Shown in pieces: positions 49,575-60,144 of a stretch of DNA of 64,000 nucleotides. The position numbers were made by a program, and so were the translations under genes. Where the stretch lies: NCBI GenBank assembly GCA_910589415.1, contig OU342635.1, positions 40,016,929-40,080,928 on the forward strand. The letters run 5' to 3'. Source of the DNA: Malachius bipustulatus (lineage: Eukaryota; Arthropoda; Insecta; Coleoptera; Melyridae). How positions within the stretch are numbered: position 1 is the first letter of the stretch; each line of letters begins with the position of its first letter. Below the pieces are notes generated by a model, which searched no databases, had not been told where the DNA came from, and was given only the letters and a program-made list of their open reading frames with translations.

Positions 49575-49850
49575 TACACATCAAAAATATTTCAAATATC
49601 AAATAACAAATTTAAAATATTTAGTTTCAAATATTACCAAATATCTGGGTTTATAGAAAGCATTTCAAATACCACATACTCAAGAGAATTATTTGAAATT
49701 TACAGCAAATGGAGCATTTCAAATATTCTCGAGTATTTTAAATATCACAAGTTTTATTTCAAATACCTAGAATGTATTTCAAACCTTTCATAGGCATTTG
49801 AAATTTCGCAAATTTTTCTCCAAATACCCAAAATATATTTTAAGGTTTTG
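49575..49850 (+). repeat. Left subterminal array of TATTTCAAATAC-like motifs
   Basis: More than ten degenerate copies of ATTTCAAATA and relatives. The motif is near-palindromic and reappears at the other end of the element. Confidence 0.8.
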
Positions 49851-50606
49851 TAACGAAGCAATGAAAATTGTTCCGTTTTACTAGGCACAATCATGGTTTT
49901 CTCCTTTTTGAATTAGTAAGAGATGGGCAATTTCAGGCCTAGAATCATCGATATTTCCTGTTAGTATTTCTAAAGTTTCTCTTGAGTAAAACCGGGTGCA
50001 ATAAGTGATAGATTATTTAATAAATAGACGGCGAATAGGAAAGGTTTTATCCGGTCGTTGCATTTCAGGGAACCCAGCTTGCCTGGTGTCACGAACTTAT
50101 CGCTTGCGATAGCCGATTACCTACCTACCTAACTACGCCATGAAATCGCTGCAGGAATTATTAAATTTACAATAACATTTCTATTTTCTGATTTTATTTA
50201 ATTCAGTCAAGCATTATTTTTATTCTTTAGAAGCGATGGGAATTTTCATCCAACAATTTTTTGTGTCCGTAAATACGAGAAATAAATGCAAACCAGAGGT
50301 AAATATTTAATACAAATCAGGCGATTGCAGTTCCTATCATCCCGCAAAAAGTCAACTTCGTATCGACGTTTTGTTATTATTTCTAGAAATCATTTTCTCA
50401 ATGTCAACCAATGAAAACGCGCCGATTAGCAATTTGGAGATGGATGTTGTCATCATTTATTATAAAAGGTAGCACAGCCCTCCGGGAACGCTCACTTGGT
50501 TCTCACTTGGTCCTCACTTGGTCGTCACTTATTTTCTCGTTCACTCCTTCGTCTTTACCGGATCGTTTCCGGATTACTGATGTGTCCGTAACTTGTGTTG
50601 TAATAC

Positions 50607-51105
50607 TTAACACGTTCAGCCCCGCGAGGCATTGCGTTGATGCCTCACAGCAAGGAAGCACTGGGACCGCGAGGCATCAATGTGAGACCTCAGCATGCTT
50701 TTGCGTTCACGACCTTGTGGTATTATATGGGTACACACTACAATGTTAAATCAATGGAGACTCTAATATACCGGTCTGGGAGACAACTGGGAAGTAACTG
50801 GGTTGGTGATATCGTATATTCATATACCTCTATGGCCCGTATTCATCAATAAATTTAACCCCTGGGGTTATATTTTGGAACATGTCATTGGTTTAAAATT
50901 CGTAGCGTTCGTAGGCTTTGAGCATTAGACCAATCAGCTGTCAGAAAATTCAAAATATAACCCCAGAGTTATATTTTGAAGTTTGATGAATACGGACATA
51001 TATCCACTATAAAAACGAAACTCTTATAATTCAAAGAAACAAAAATTTCTTGCGGTCCGGAAAACTCTAAAAAATATGTTTGTATGGCGGAGCTTAACGT
51101 GTTAA
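50607..51105. mobile_element. piggyBac-type MITE with TTAA duplications
   Basis: TTAA at 50607-50610 is followed by CACGTTCAGCCCCGCGAGGC. The right end, read inversely, is CACGTTAAGCTCCGCC next to TTAA at 51102-51105. TTAA flanks and CAC-starting ends are the hallmark of piggyBac-like elements. The left end contains an internal repeat (GCGAGGCAT...TGATGCCTC). About 490 bp, no transposase, inserted within the hAT-type element. Confidence 0.65.
50835..50997. repeat. 163-bp inverted-repeat unit inside the piggyBac-type element
   Basis: Left CCCGTATTCATCAA and CCTGGGGTTATATTTTG are mirrored at the right (CCAGAGTTATATTTTGAAG ... TTTGATGAATACGG). Ends of the CCGTATTCATCA type occur in small insect MITEs. 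It may be a third-level insertion or simply part of the host element. Confidence 0.6.
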
Positions 51106-51448
51106 TCGAGATTTAGTTCTGAATTTATTACTTCGCATCCGTCCGTAGTTTGAGCAAATTTTGAGGGTTGTGACCAGTGTAGTTATAGGGAATGACCCCT
51201 GGCATTTTATTTTCTCCACCGAGCTACCCTAGGGACAAGGGTAATGAGAAAGTACCATTGTGCATCAGGCACAGGGAAAACGCTGCGAGAACTTTCCCCC
51301 AGAGAGTAAACCCTCACAAAAATCTGGCGCCCGAGAAGAATTTCCGCCGACATACGTAAGTTTTCCCCAAGCCCCAGGGCGGTCTGTCACAGTTTATAGA
51401 GACTGTTTATTTTAATTTGAGACGTTGGGGTTTACTCATGTAAAATCA

Positions 51449-51831
51449 AATATTTGCAAAATATTATCTCACCCTTTGAGTTTAGATAAAAATATAAGAA
51501 ATCATCGTTTCTTGTGATTTAAAAGCTGCTTCTCTTGCCAAAGTTACATTCTTATAAAAGTCTATTAGTTTATTTTCGAGATAATCAGGGAAAAGTTTCC
51601 AATCTGTGACATCGTTTTCATCACACACCTTAAAATCTGGCGTGAACAAATCTGAATAAATATTATTGGTTAAAGAGACTATGACGAAAATCACATCACA
51701 AATTGAGAACTTTTTCTTGATTATCTCAAAAATTACCCAAATTTTTGTAAGTTTAGAATCTAACTTTGGCAATAGAAGTAGCTCTTCAATCTTAACGTCT
51801 AAAATCAAACGGCGAGATAATATTTTGCAAT
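51449..51831. repeat. Inverted-repeat unit enclosing one 108-codon frame
   Basis: Left TTTGCAAAATATTATCTCAC and right, inversely, ATTGCAAAATATTATCTCGC extend as an imperfect inverted repeat of about 33 bp. Between them one minus-strand frame (51482-51808) fills most of the interior. Confidence 0.6.
51482..51808 (-). CDS. Unrecognised 108-aa frame within an inverted-repeat unit
   Basis: I do not recognise this product. The frame starts at an ATG and ends exactly beside the left inverted repeat. The first half is Leu/Ile/Lys-rich with a hydrophobic patch (IFEIIKKKFSICDVIFVIV); the second half is acidic and polar with DENDVTDWKLFPDYLENK. The composition looks more protein-like than most chance frames nearby, and the placement between inverted repeats is suggestive. 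It could be a degraded transposase piece of the hAT-type element or a chance frame. No start context or promoter supports expression. Confidence 0.2.
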   Translation of the reverse strand: MILDVKIEELLLLPKLDSKLTKIWVIFEIIKKKFSICDVIFVIVSLTNNIYSDLFTPDFKVCDENDVTDWKLFPDYLENKLIDFYKNVTLAREAAFKSQETMISYIFI

Positions 51832-51969
51832 TTTTTTCACATGCAATATCCTTAATATTTCAAAAGAAAAACAAATTAACAGTCCTCTTTACCCGTTTTT
51901 GGATTTTTTTCAAAACTCTACTGTGCAGGAAATATTAGACCATTCCGGAATTTTTCCCCACCCATTATA

Positions 51970-52195
51970 TTAAGTAGTCATATGGTATTTGAAATGCTGG
52001 TGGGTATTTAAAATACGGGAAAGAGAGAGAATATTTGAAATACCATTCAAAGTAATTGAAATACCAGTATTTTTGAAAACCGAATACCAAATCCAAATAC
52101 CAAGTACCAAATTTCAATAAACGAAAGGATTTGAAATCAAGTTCCAACTTCCAAAAGTATTTGAAATACATTTCCAGTTACTTTTATTTAAAATA
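51970..52195 (-). repeat. Right subterminal array of TATTTGAAATAC-like motifs
   Basis: Mirror of the left array, with motifs such as GGTATTTGAAATGC, ATTTGAAATACC and AGTATTTGAAATAC, followed by the TTTAAAATAGTGGACCGCTC end. Confidence 0.8.
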
Positions 52196-52208
52196 GTGGA
52201 CCGCTCTG

Positions 52209-52216
52209 TCCCCTAT
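52209..52216 (+). repeat. Right 8-bp target duplication of the hAT-type element
   Basis: TCCCCTAT; one mismatch to 49552-49559. Confidence 0.6.
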
Positions 52217-54470
52217 ATTGTTCGGCATTATTGTGCCGCCCACAAAAAAAAATTAGGGAGCAATCAATCAAAACTGGGTTGTTATAGCTCTCTCACTTGT
52301 CGTTTAAGCGTTCCTTGTGAATCCGGAATTTCGCTGAAACTATTCGTTTAAAAATTAATTATACTATCGCATTTTCGTTATGTTCCACAATCCAGACGAA
52401 AACTTCGAGCTGCATGGGAAGCGGGAATTACCTCGTCTCCAGACTGGCGTCAGGACAAGTAATGTGAAATCTGATCACGAAACGACTATGGACTTCGGGA
52501 TTTAAATTAATCACAACTTAATTAGTATAGCGTATCCAGAATACCTAATTAACCTGATACATTCAGGATGTCACAGAGAATTCGTAAGTAGTTCAAGACG
52601 AAGCAGCTTCTCGAGACGACAACTAATGGCCAGTAAAATATTTTTCTAATAATTCCGCTACTTAAAATGATAAAAAAAACCATGCGCATATAAAGACTTA
52701 ATCTCTTTTCACCAAGAAAACCTGCTTACCAAATTTAGTGAAAGTCAAAAAAACAATTACTTTTGTTTATGTTAACGTTATAAGTTAACAGAGGTCTCTA
52801 GGGATATTGTAAGAAGAAGAATAAACTACGATGTATATCAAACTAAACATAAAAATGATTACCGCGACAAACAACCCCTCCTACTACTGAAAATAAGATA
52901 ATGGCACTGACCCATCTACATCAAAACAGTCACAATAATTGAAAACAAAATTGAGTCCCTCTGAGTTATTGATTTTTGACTTTAAAAGAACCCTCCTGTT
53001 GTTGGGTAATGATCATCGACTACTCCCGCTCTTCTGGTTATATTTTGACCTTGAGTCACCATTGCCAGTCTCTCCAGGTTCGACAGAATTGACACTCCAG
53101 GAATTGACTGGAACCTTTGTACGACCTCTGATTACAAAATAGGTACAAAATATTCGAAGAAATAGTATATTAAAATATTTAAATAATTGTATCCGTCACT
53201 AGCTTCACATCACACTTAAATATATCAAGGATCTGAATACTCTTCACCTTATTGAACGTAAATTGCAGTAACGTGTCACTAAATTCACCCTGTAACAAGT
53301 AATTTGGCCAAGTTCATTCACTTGCATTAATTATTATTACCGAAGATTAGAACGTAGTAATAATTAGGTTTGAACTAAAGGCTCGCCAGACTAGACACAC
53401 GCTCACGCAGAAGTGCGTTAGGGCCCCTCATAATTGGAATAACTTCGCAGAAATTGCAGGATGTTCCAGATCCTGGAATGGATTCTCCTAACTCGGCAAC
53501 AAGTGATGCCTTACGGCATTGTCTTCAAGATGCCGCCCTAAGATATATTTTATTAAATTCCTCGATGTTGAAACTTTGATATGGTTTTGCTGTTAGCTTA
53601 GCTTGTTAGGTTAGATGTATTATTAACATCGGGGACGAGAGATGAGTTGAGTTAATTGCCTGGAATCTGTCTGGAATTCTGGTAATCTCATTATTTTTAT
53701 ACTTAAATAAAAGCGATTGGGTATCTGAAAATTTTCGATTAACTGATGATATGCTCGTAGCATATTACTTATTTTTTTTGCTTCGCTTCAGTCCGGATTC
53801 GATCTCAATTTTTTATCGTATGACTGTTTTTTTTTTACTCTAATTCAAGAAGGGCTCCCATTTAACGTGTCTTCCGAATCATAGACAAAAGTAGCTGTAC
53901 TTCTTTTTACATTCCATTGTCACCCAACCAATCGCAAATTTCACTATACAGAATGCTAATAATGACTAGGTACCTACGTATTACAAATTTATGGGGCATG
54001 TAGAAAATTTCAAAATAAACGGAAATTTTCCTTTCTTAGCTGCTTGAAATTTTTGTGGTACCTACTTAACATCCTCTATGCATTAAAAATTTTGTTTTTT
54101 TATCCGCTGCATTTTTTTATTTCACTAGTGGCGTTCGAGTTAGATTTCATGGAGCATTTTCTTAGAAAAAAATATTAGCCACTGCTTTTTCTTAAATTAA
54201 GAATTATTTTGATATTCCCATTCAGTTTTCAGCAGCTCTCATCTGAATCGGGTTGTTTTGCACACAGGAATTAAAGAGATTTTCCATATGGCTAAATCGA
54301 TCATATCTTGGCAATTAGAACAAATGTTTTGTATTCAAAGAATCGTTTTAAGATTTTTTTAATTTCAAGAAAAAAACTCCTTGAATAATCTCCTCGATGG
54401 GTGTTTGTCGTATCAGTGTTTGTACATATCAGTGCAATCAATTAAATAATTCTCTCCTAACATTCCTATA
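52217..54470. other. AT-rich non-coding DNA
   Basis: Nothing recognised. Confidence 0.35.
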
Positions 54471-57400
54471 TCGATATTGTAACGTAGCGGACCCGGGCCC
54501 CATCCTCTTTCGCGAAAAGCCACTGTGATCGTCTAGTTTCCCCTGGGTTTCCCCTAATAGGACCGCTGTGTTTTTCTCGTTGTGTTTACCGTAGTTTTTA
54601 CCGTAGTCACCCCTGCTCTTTGATTGAGGTATGCCAGGATTACTATGGCCGAAACGGATGCGCAAAAGAACCTACTATGACTCATTGTATCTCGGTTGAT
54701 GGGGATTTCCCACAGAAAAGCGGGGAAATTTACTGAGACTTGTTGTTAACTGTGGACTTCCTGTCAGATGTCTAAAAGCGAATGATGAGCGAGAGAATTC
54801 GTTTGCAAGAGCGTAAAATGGTGAAGGGCGAGAGGGGCTGTGATTTTGCATAGAGAGTACAAAACAATGGAAAGCGAATGATGAATCCCTTTCATGCATT
54901 TTTCAAACTCTAACCCATTTCGGATTCCACTCTTTTGCACACCTGTGCTTTCTTATTATTTCGTTTTGCTTTTGTTTCGTTTAGAGACTACCCGGTATAT
55001 TGCGGGAATGTCTGTCTGATTACCTATTCGATGATTTTCCTTGCCTAATTTTCTTTTTCTGGTTTCTTTGATTTCATTTCAAGCAGCTGCTTGAATTAAT
55101 TAAAGAATACAACCACTTTGGGTATAGACTATCCGGGATATGGCGGAAATGTCTGTCTTTTTGTCGAGTTGCTAGCTTGGCTTGGATATCGAGAGCAGTG
55201 TTGCCATGTTTGTTAATTGACGTCATACTCATGATAGTTGTTTTAACTCATTTTTTGTTTATTTGTTGTGTTGTCGTTTTTACCTCATGGGCTACCTTTA
55301 TTTGGCCTCTTTTGGACCGTCAATACCTATTTGCCCTGCGGCTACCTTTTTGTTCTACCTGACCTATCAAGGCGATGAGTCAATATACCTTATCATTTCG
55401 AATATGACGTTCTCTGCACTTCGCAGTTTTGTTTTGCTATTTTAAATGTGATGACCAACTGACCAAACTAGGCCGCTATTCTATAATTATTATTCCTCAG
55501 GGTTCCCGTGGGCTTGCCTGGGTAATAATTGAATGCTGTAATTTTTATGAATACCTATATTGGAGCCGATGGGTTTTATAATCGAGACAAACCATCGATT
55601 TCACCGTGGTCCAAGGTTTTTACCCCTAACACCTGTTTAGAAAGCAGATAACTCAGTCCAGACTGGCAGTAACATTTTATAGCAATTTTCTGCGGAGTTT
55701 GTTTTTAAATTTTGAATGGAGTTGACATTCGTATGATGTGCTAAAGGAGTTTTGGTTTTGATTGATTTTGATTGGCTTTTCACATACTCGAGACTAATTT
55801 GTTTTTGGTTGCTTTGAATCCCTATTTGTGGAATTGTAATTTGTATTCCGAGTTTTATTTCGGTTATTGTTTTTCCTGTTATTTGATGAGCAGGTATTAC
55901 ACCTGACAGCTCTGCTTCGATTTGGCCTACTCTAATCTACAACTGAGGGTGATTTATTGCCTCGTTGCTTGCTACGATTTCCACTTTGAAGAGTCATGCT
56001 CTTTTTCCGGCAACCCGAGGTCTTCATCTGGACATCGAGATGAATCCCTCCCCCAACGTGTGGTAATCGAGTACCTATTATAACTCCTAATCAGATGTTG
56101 TAATGGAACTGGTATTTCCTGATAATGTATGGGAGTAGCAGGTGCTACATCGGACAACGCTGCCTTGTTCTATCTGGACCTGTTGTATATCGGAGGGTGC
56201 TCTGTTATGTGATCTTCATTCATGGTGCCATACAATGGCGAAGGAATTCCTCTCACTTTCTAATATCGTATAATTTAAAGGGACATTTATTGCCTACACA
56301 TCTGCGCTAAATAAACTCGGACTCTTCGAAAAATAGGATGATTGAATTATTTCTAATCATGGGCCGTTTTGTTTATTCACAGATTATTAATTCCTGACCT
56401 GGGTTTGATTTTCTTCCTAGCTCTATCTCAATTTCCTATTTATAAATTATTTGTTGTTGAGGAATCGCTTCCTGCCGCAGACTTTTTATTGGCTTGAGTA
56501 GGTACCTACTAGGTATTTGCTGCTGATGCCGCCTAATTCCTAGCTGATTATTTTTCTTGATTTAAAATGGGATTGGATTGGTCATGGATTGGGCGAATCT
56601 GTTAAATTATTCATTGATGTGGATTTTGTTTCGAAGAGAGATCTTCCCTGACTATTTTCTCAATGGATTTTCCCTAATTTGTGAAGGAAATTCCCTCAGA
56701 ATAGGCGCTTTGCTATCTACTAGTGAATTGGTTCGACGAGAAATTACCAACTGCGAATATTGATTTCGAGACGCGAATGAAGTATGTTTCACTGGGATTT
56801 CCCGGGATAGGTAAAGGAAACTCGACCGGAGTCCACTATGCCATCTTTGGCCGAGTTTTATTAGAATTGTGATTAGAAATTGGCGTGAAACGATTGTTTT
56901 GCCCTTTTCGGGTCTTCAACTGGAGTTTTTCCAAGGTAGATGAGAGAAATTCGACCGGAGTCCGCTATGATGCCATCTCTGGTCGAATTTTATTGAGGAA
57001 ATTTAGAATTGTGATTTGAAATTGGCGTGAAACGATATTTGCCCTTTTCGGGTTTTCAACTGGAGTTTTTCCAAGGTAGATAAAGGAAATTCGACCGGAG
57101 TCCGCTATAATGCCATCTCTGTAGGAAGTCAGATTCGACCTGCTCGAAAGCTGATCTCAATCTGCCTGGAGCTGCTGTAAGACGTCTGCTTTTATAGAAG
57201 CAGTGGTCCGCTTTCTAAACACGACAAGCAACAATGCACCTTATTGGCACCGCTGACCTCCTGTATCTGTTTCTTATCATATCTCACTTGTCTTAAGATT
57301 TGGCAAGTGGACCTTGCGGCTACCTTACTAAATTGTCCTGAACTGCAACTACCTAAATTTTCCTTCAAATCGGTCGACGCGTTGTCGTCTTTTCATTGTA

Positions 57401-58309
57401 CCTAACTATTATAATTACACCGGCTTAACTTTCATTTCGCATTTTCACCTGCTCGCTGTTTGGGGACCGTGGTAAATTTCCGGCTACCTTCATTTATTTT
57501 TTCGCTTTATTGATTGGTGTAATTTTCATTATCGTGGGTGGAGTACCTAGCGACTTACTATTGTCTTTGCAAGGGGTTATTGTTTGATTCACGATTTCAC
57601 AAATCTTTCCACCCGTTCTGTATGTAGGTCACCTATTCTCCGTCACGCGGATCGAGAGTGTCTTGATACAATGCCTGCCTTAAGATCTGGCGCGCCTCCA
57701 CCCTAGCTCTGCTGGTCCTTCGGACGTTCTTTTAGAAGCTGAAATATTTTTAGCTAGAGCGGTTTCTCCTTTATGAATATCTCATTTGTTGACTTCAATA
57801 TTTCATTGGATTTTAGGGCGCGTAGTTGCGATTTAATTTCCTAACAATTTTACCTTTAGGTAATTACGTACCTATTCTTGCACTGTTTGCTTTTTCGGTT
57901 TGGGCTGATTTAACGAGGGCGATGGAAATAATTTCCTTATCATCCTACCTAGGTGCGATCCATTTCAATATCATCTACCCTAAACTAACCATATACGCTA
58001 CAGAAAGACGAATATCTAGAACTAATTCCACACCTCGACAATTCCATAGGGTGATAAATAATTTATCGAAATAGATACGTACCACTGTAAATCACTTGTT
58101 TTAAACGTATACATGAATAATTATATTGTTATATGTTACACCGAAGAGCTTTCATCTGCAAAATGGCTTTAATTCGTTATATACATTAACATGGAATGTC
58201 ATAAAACGTGAACTCAATTATTAAATAACAGACGTCGCTTCGTCCCTGACAGATAGTGGTCAACGAGGGGATTATAAAGTTTACCGCTTGAATGACGAAA
58301 ATTCAACTC
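54471..58309. other. Non-coding DNA of unusual texture with local duplications
   Basis: This stretch is T-rich on the plus strand and has moderate GC segments. It starts near TGTAACGTAGCGGACCCGGG, which resembles an LTR-type start, but no matching end or pol frame was found. AGACTACCCGGTATATTGCGGG at 54986 recurs in altered form at about 55127 (AGACTATCCGGGATATGGCGG), followed by the same AATGTCTGTCT. A larger tandem repeat lies at 56811-57121. The final 200 bp are ordinary AT-rich flank of the DIRS element. Confidence 0.35.
56811..57121 (+). repeat. Tandem repeat, 129-140 bp unit, about 2.3 copies
   Basis: The unit begins TCGACCGGAGTCC at 56822, 56951 and 57091. It contains TGCCATCT, GAATTGTGATT, TTGGCGTGAAACGAT, TTGCCCTTTTCGGGT and AACTGGAGTTTTTCCAAGG. 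The second copy has an 11-bp insertion, and the third stops after GCCATCTCTG. Confidence 0.9.
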
Positions 58310-58316
58310 AATTATA
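58310..58316 (+). other. Left boundary core AATTATA
   Basis: This 7-mer is shared with the right boundary at 63627-63633 and, reverse-complemented, with the circle junction at 63262-63268. It marks the likely recombination site. Confidence 0.75.
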
Positions 58317-58319
58317 TTC

Positions 58320-58479
58320 GCGTCCAGTCCGAATATATTACGTTAAGAATTCACTATGTAGTCCGCCCCTGGGCTACTCACCGTGCACCTTTAGCTGTTA
58401 AAAACGTCGAAGACGAGCGAAATCGGTCCTCTCTCTCTATCATCCCATGGTGTTCTCGCCCTGCCTATTGCTTCATTCG
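58320..58479 (+). repeat. Left inverted terminal repeat of the DIRS element (160 bp)
   Basis: Starts GCGTCCAGTCCGAATATATT and ends CTTCATTCG. I find no mismatch to the inverted right copy (63416-63575). It probably holds the promoter and transcript start. Confidence 0.95.
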
Positions 58480-58602
58480 TTCTTGGTGCACTCACCCGTG
58501 CGGTCTCGTTTTGGTGCGTGCGTAGCGGCAGCATTCGCAAGCAAATCCACCAGCTGTTTACCTTCGTGAAATCATCCCGACAAGGTTAAAGTATACAAAT
58601 CC

Positions 58603-58641
58603 GTAAGTATAACACCCTGACTTTCTTTCTCCTTTTTTTAG
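58603..58641 (+). other. Possible short 5'-leader intron
   Basis: GTAAGT at 58603 and a pyrimidine-rich CTTTCTTTCTCCTTTTTTTAG ending at 58641 bracket only 39 nt, just before the gag ATG. This is near or below the usual minimum intron length; alternatively the donor or acceptor pairs with another site. Confidence 0.3.
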
Positions 58642-58653
58642 GCAGCATACATT

Positions 58654-60144
58654 ATGCGAAAATCCCATAGAAAGTTTAGTAGGTCTCGAAGCAGATCGCC
58701 AAGGAACCGACTGTCTAGTTCTACAAATAGAGACCTACGCTGTAATCTGAATAGGTCAGAAAAGGACAGGGACATGAGAACGACCAAGCGACGGTCCCGC
58801 GAAGGCCACTCTCCGCGTGAAGTGGCTCGGCACAGTGTTGCGGACCGCTCTCGTTCCCGCTCTCGGCAACGCGAGGGTCGTCATCTGATTGAGACGAACT
58901 CGCCTCGAGCTTCCCGCCGTCATAATAATAATTATACCACGGATGCTGAAGGTCGTTTTCTGAATGAAGCGACTTCATCCCGAAATACAGCTAACGGATC
59001 CTATTATAACTTTGGTGAAGATCCCTGCCAGAGTGGAGGGATTTCACACTCTTATTATTATTCGGATTCCGAACACTCGGAGCCGCGAGGCCGGCGGCAA
59101 CGCCGCAGCCCCAGTGTCGCGGTTTCCCTCTACAGCAGGACCAGTGCGAGTTCTCGACCGCCTCCTGTGCCTTCTGTTATTAAACGTCCGGCGCGTACAC
59201 GTACCGACACTACCACCAGTACCAAGCCAGCCGGCGAGTCCGGTTGTGGTGACACACACATTTACTCTAGTCGAGTTCCTCGAGTGTCGGCTGCGACAGG
59301 GCCGGCGTCAGAAATTCTCAGACTAAACAAGGTTCAGGAAGAAAGTTCTCCTGTTCTCGTTCTTCAGGAGGACATCGAACTTTCGGAAGAAACTCGTAAT
59401 ATTTTAGGTCCGGACCCTAGCATCCTCGTAAAACCGACCTTTACTTTGCATTCAGCCGTGGAGCCAATTTGGTCTCATATTCTATCCTTTGGCCTGTCCA
59501 AAGAGGAGTTGGATCCGCTGCTTACCAAGTATCCGGTTCCCGATAATTGTAAGCTTATTTCTCCTCCTAAAATAAACCCTGAGGTCGAATCTAGCATGAG
59601 CTCGTTGCATACCGCCAGGGATGAAACACATGTCCATTATCAGATTAAGCTGGGTAGAGTATTGGGCATTCTAGCTCAGGCTATTAATGTCCTTCTGGAA
59701 CACGAGGCAGACATTCCGAAGGACCTCAGAGAGAAAATGCTCGCGAGTACTGCAGACTCGGGGCGCGTCCTATGTGCGCTGTTCAATGAAATGTCGGCTA
59801 AGCGTCGGCAATTCCTGTTTCCTCTTATGAATAAACAGGTCAAAAATATTTTTGAAAAAATCCCTCCAAGCGAATTTTTATTTGGCCCCAACATGGGTGA
59901 AAAAATCCAAGCACTAAAGGTAATGGAGAGAGTCGGAAAGGAAATTCGACCTCCTCAAATTCCTATCCGCTCTAGTGGTCCTTCAAAAAGAAAGGAGGGA
60001 GGAATAGACACCAGGCCATACGCAGGGACAACGTCACGTGGGCAGTTAAACAGGAAACGCCCGTCCTACCTCAGGAGGGAGGTGAGGACAAACAAAGGGC
60101 GTCCCTCCTTTCCACGGACAACGCCGTCCAACAAGAAATACTAG
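58654..60144 (+). CDS. Gag-like protein of the DIRS element, SR-rich N-terminus
   Basis: This 496-residue protein is the presumed structural or RNA-binding component. The N-terminal 80 residues are rich in Arg-Ser dipeptides (FSRSRSRSPRNR near residue 8, DRSRSRSRQREG near 68), resembling the RS domains of splicing factors. No Cys-His knuckle is present. The central-to-C-terminal part (about 260-430) is predicted helical from its pattern, with LRLNKVQEE, LSFGLSKEELDPLL and LLEHEADIPKDLREKML, similar to other animal DIRS Gag-like proteins. The C-terminal 50 residues are basic. The ATG lies right after the polypyrimidine/AG at 58641. The last approximately 170 nt overlap the pol frame, which is -1 relative to gag. 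The frame is uninterrupted. Confidence 0.8.
   Translation: MRKSHRKFSRSRSRSPRNRLSSSTNRDLRCNLNRSEKDRDMRTTKRRSREGHSPREVARHSVADRSRSRSRQREGRHLIETNSPRASRRHNNNYTTDAEGRFLNEATSSRNTANGSYYNFGEDPCQSGGISHSYYYSDSEHSEPRGRRQRRSPSVAVSLYSRTSASSRPPPVPSVIKRPARTRTDTTTSTKPAGESGCGDTHIYSSRVPRVSAATGPASEILRLNKVQEESSPVLVLQEDIELSEETRNILGPDPSILVKPTFTLHSAVEPIWSHILSFGLSKEELDPLLTKYPVPDNCKLISPPKINPEVESSMSSLHTARDETHVHYQIKLGRVLGILAQAINVLLEHEADIPKDLREKMLASTADSGRVLCALFNEMSAKRRQFLFPLMNKQVKNIFEKIPPSEFLFGPNMGEKIQALKVMERVGKEIRPPQIPIRSSGPSKRKEGGIDTRPYAGTTSRGQLNRKRPSYLRREVRTNKGRPSFPRTTPSNKKY

Larger units (their letters stand above)
49560..52208. mobile_element. Non-autonomous hAT-type transposon, about 2.65 kb, with nested insertions
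   Basis: The left end reads CAGAGCTGTTCAAAAT and the right end, inversely, CAGAGCGGTCCACTATTTTA: a short imperfect inverted repeat beginning CAGAG, with a near-perfect 8-bp duplication outside. Both subterminal zones (49575-49850 and 51970-52195) are dense in TATTTGAAATAC or its complement, as seen in several animal hAT families, where such motifs may be transposase binding sites. No hAT transposase was recognised inside. The interior contains a piggyBac-type insertion (50611-51101) and another inverted-repeat unit (51449-51831). Confidence 0.7.

Noticed and set aside
51320..51345. CTGGCGCCCGAGAAG, resembling a retroviral-type tRNA primer-binding site
   Set aside because: No flanking LTR pair, no polypurine tract and no gag/pol frame nearby; it lies inside the hAT-type element. 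Probably chance or a decayed solo fragment.
54471..54500. TGTAACGTAGCGGACCCGGG as start of an LTR
   Set aside because: No matching second LTR, ending or internal coding region was found.
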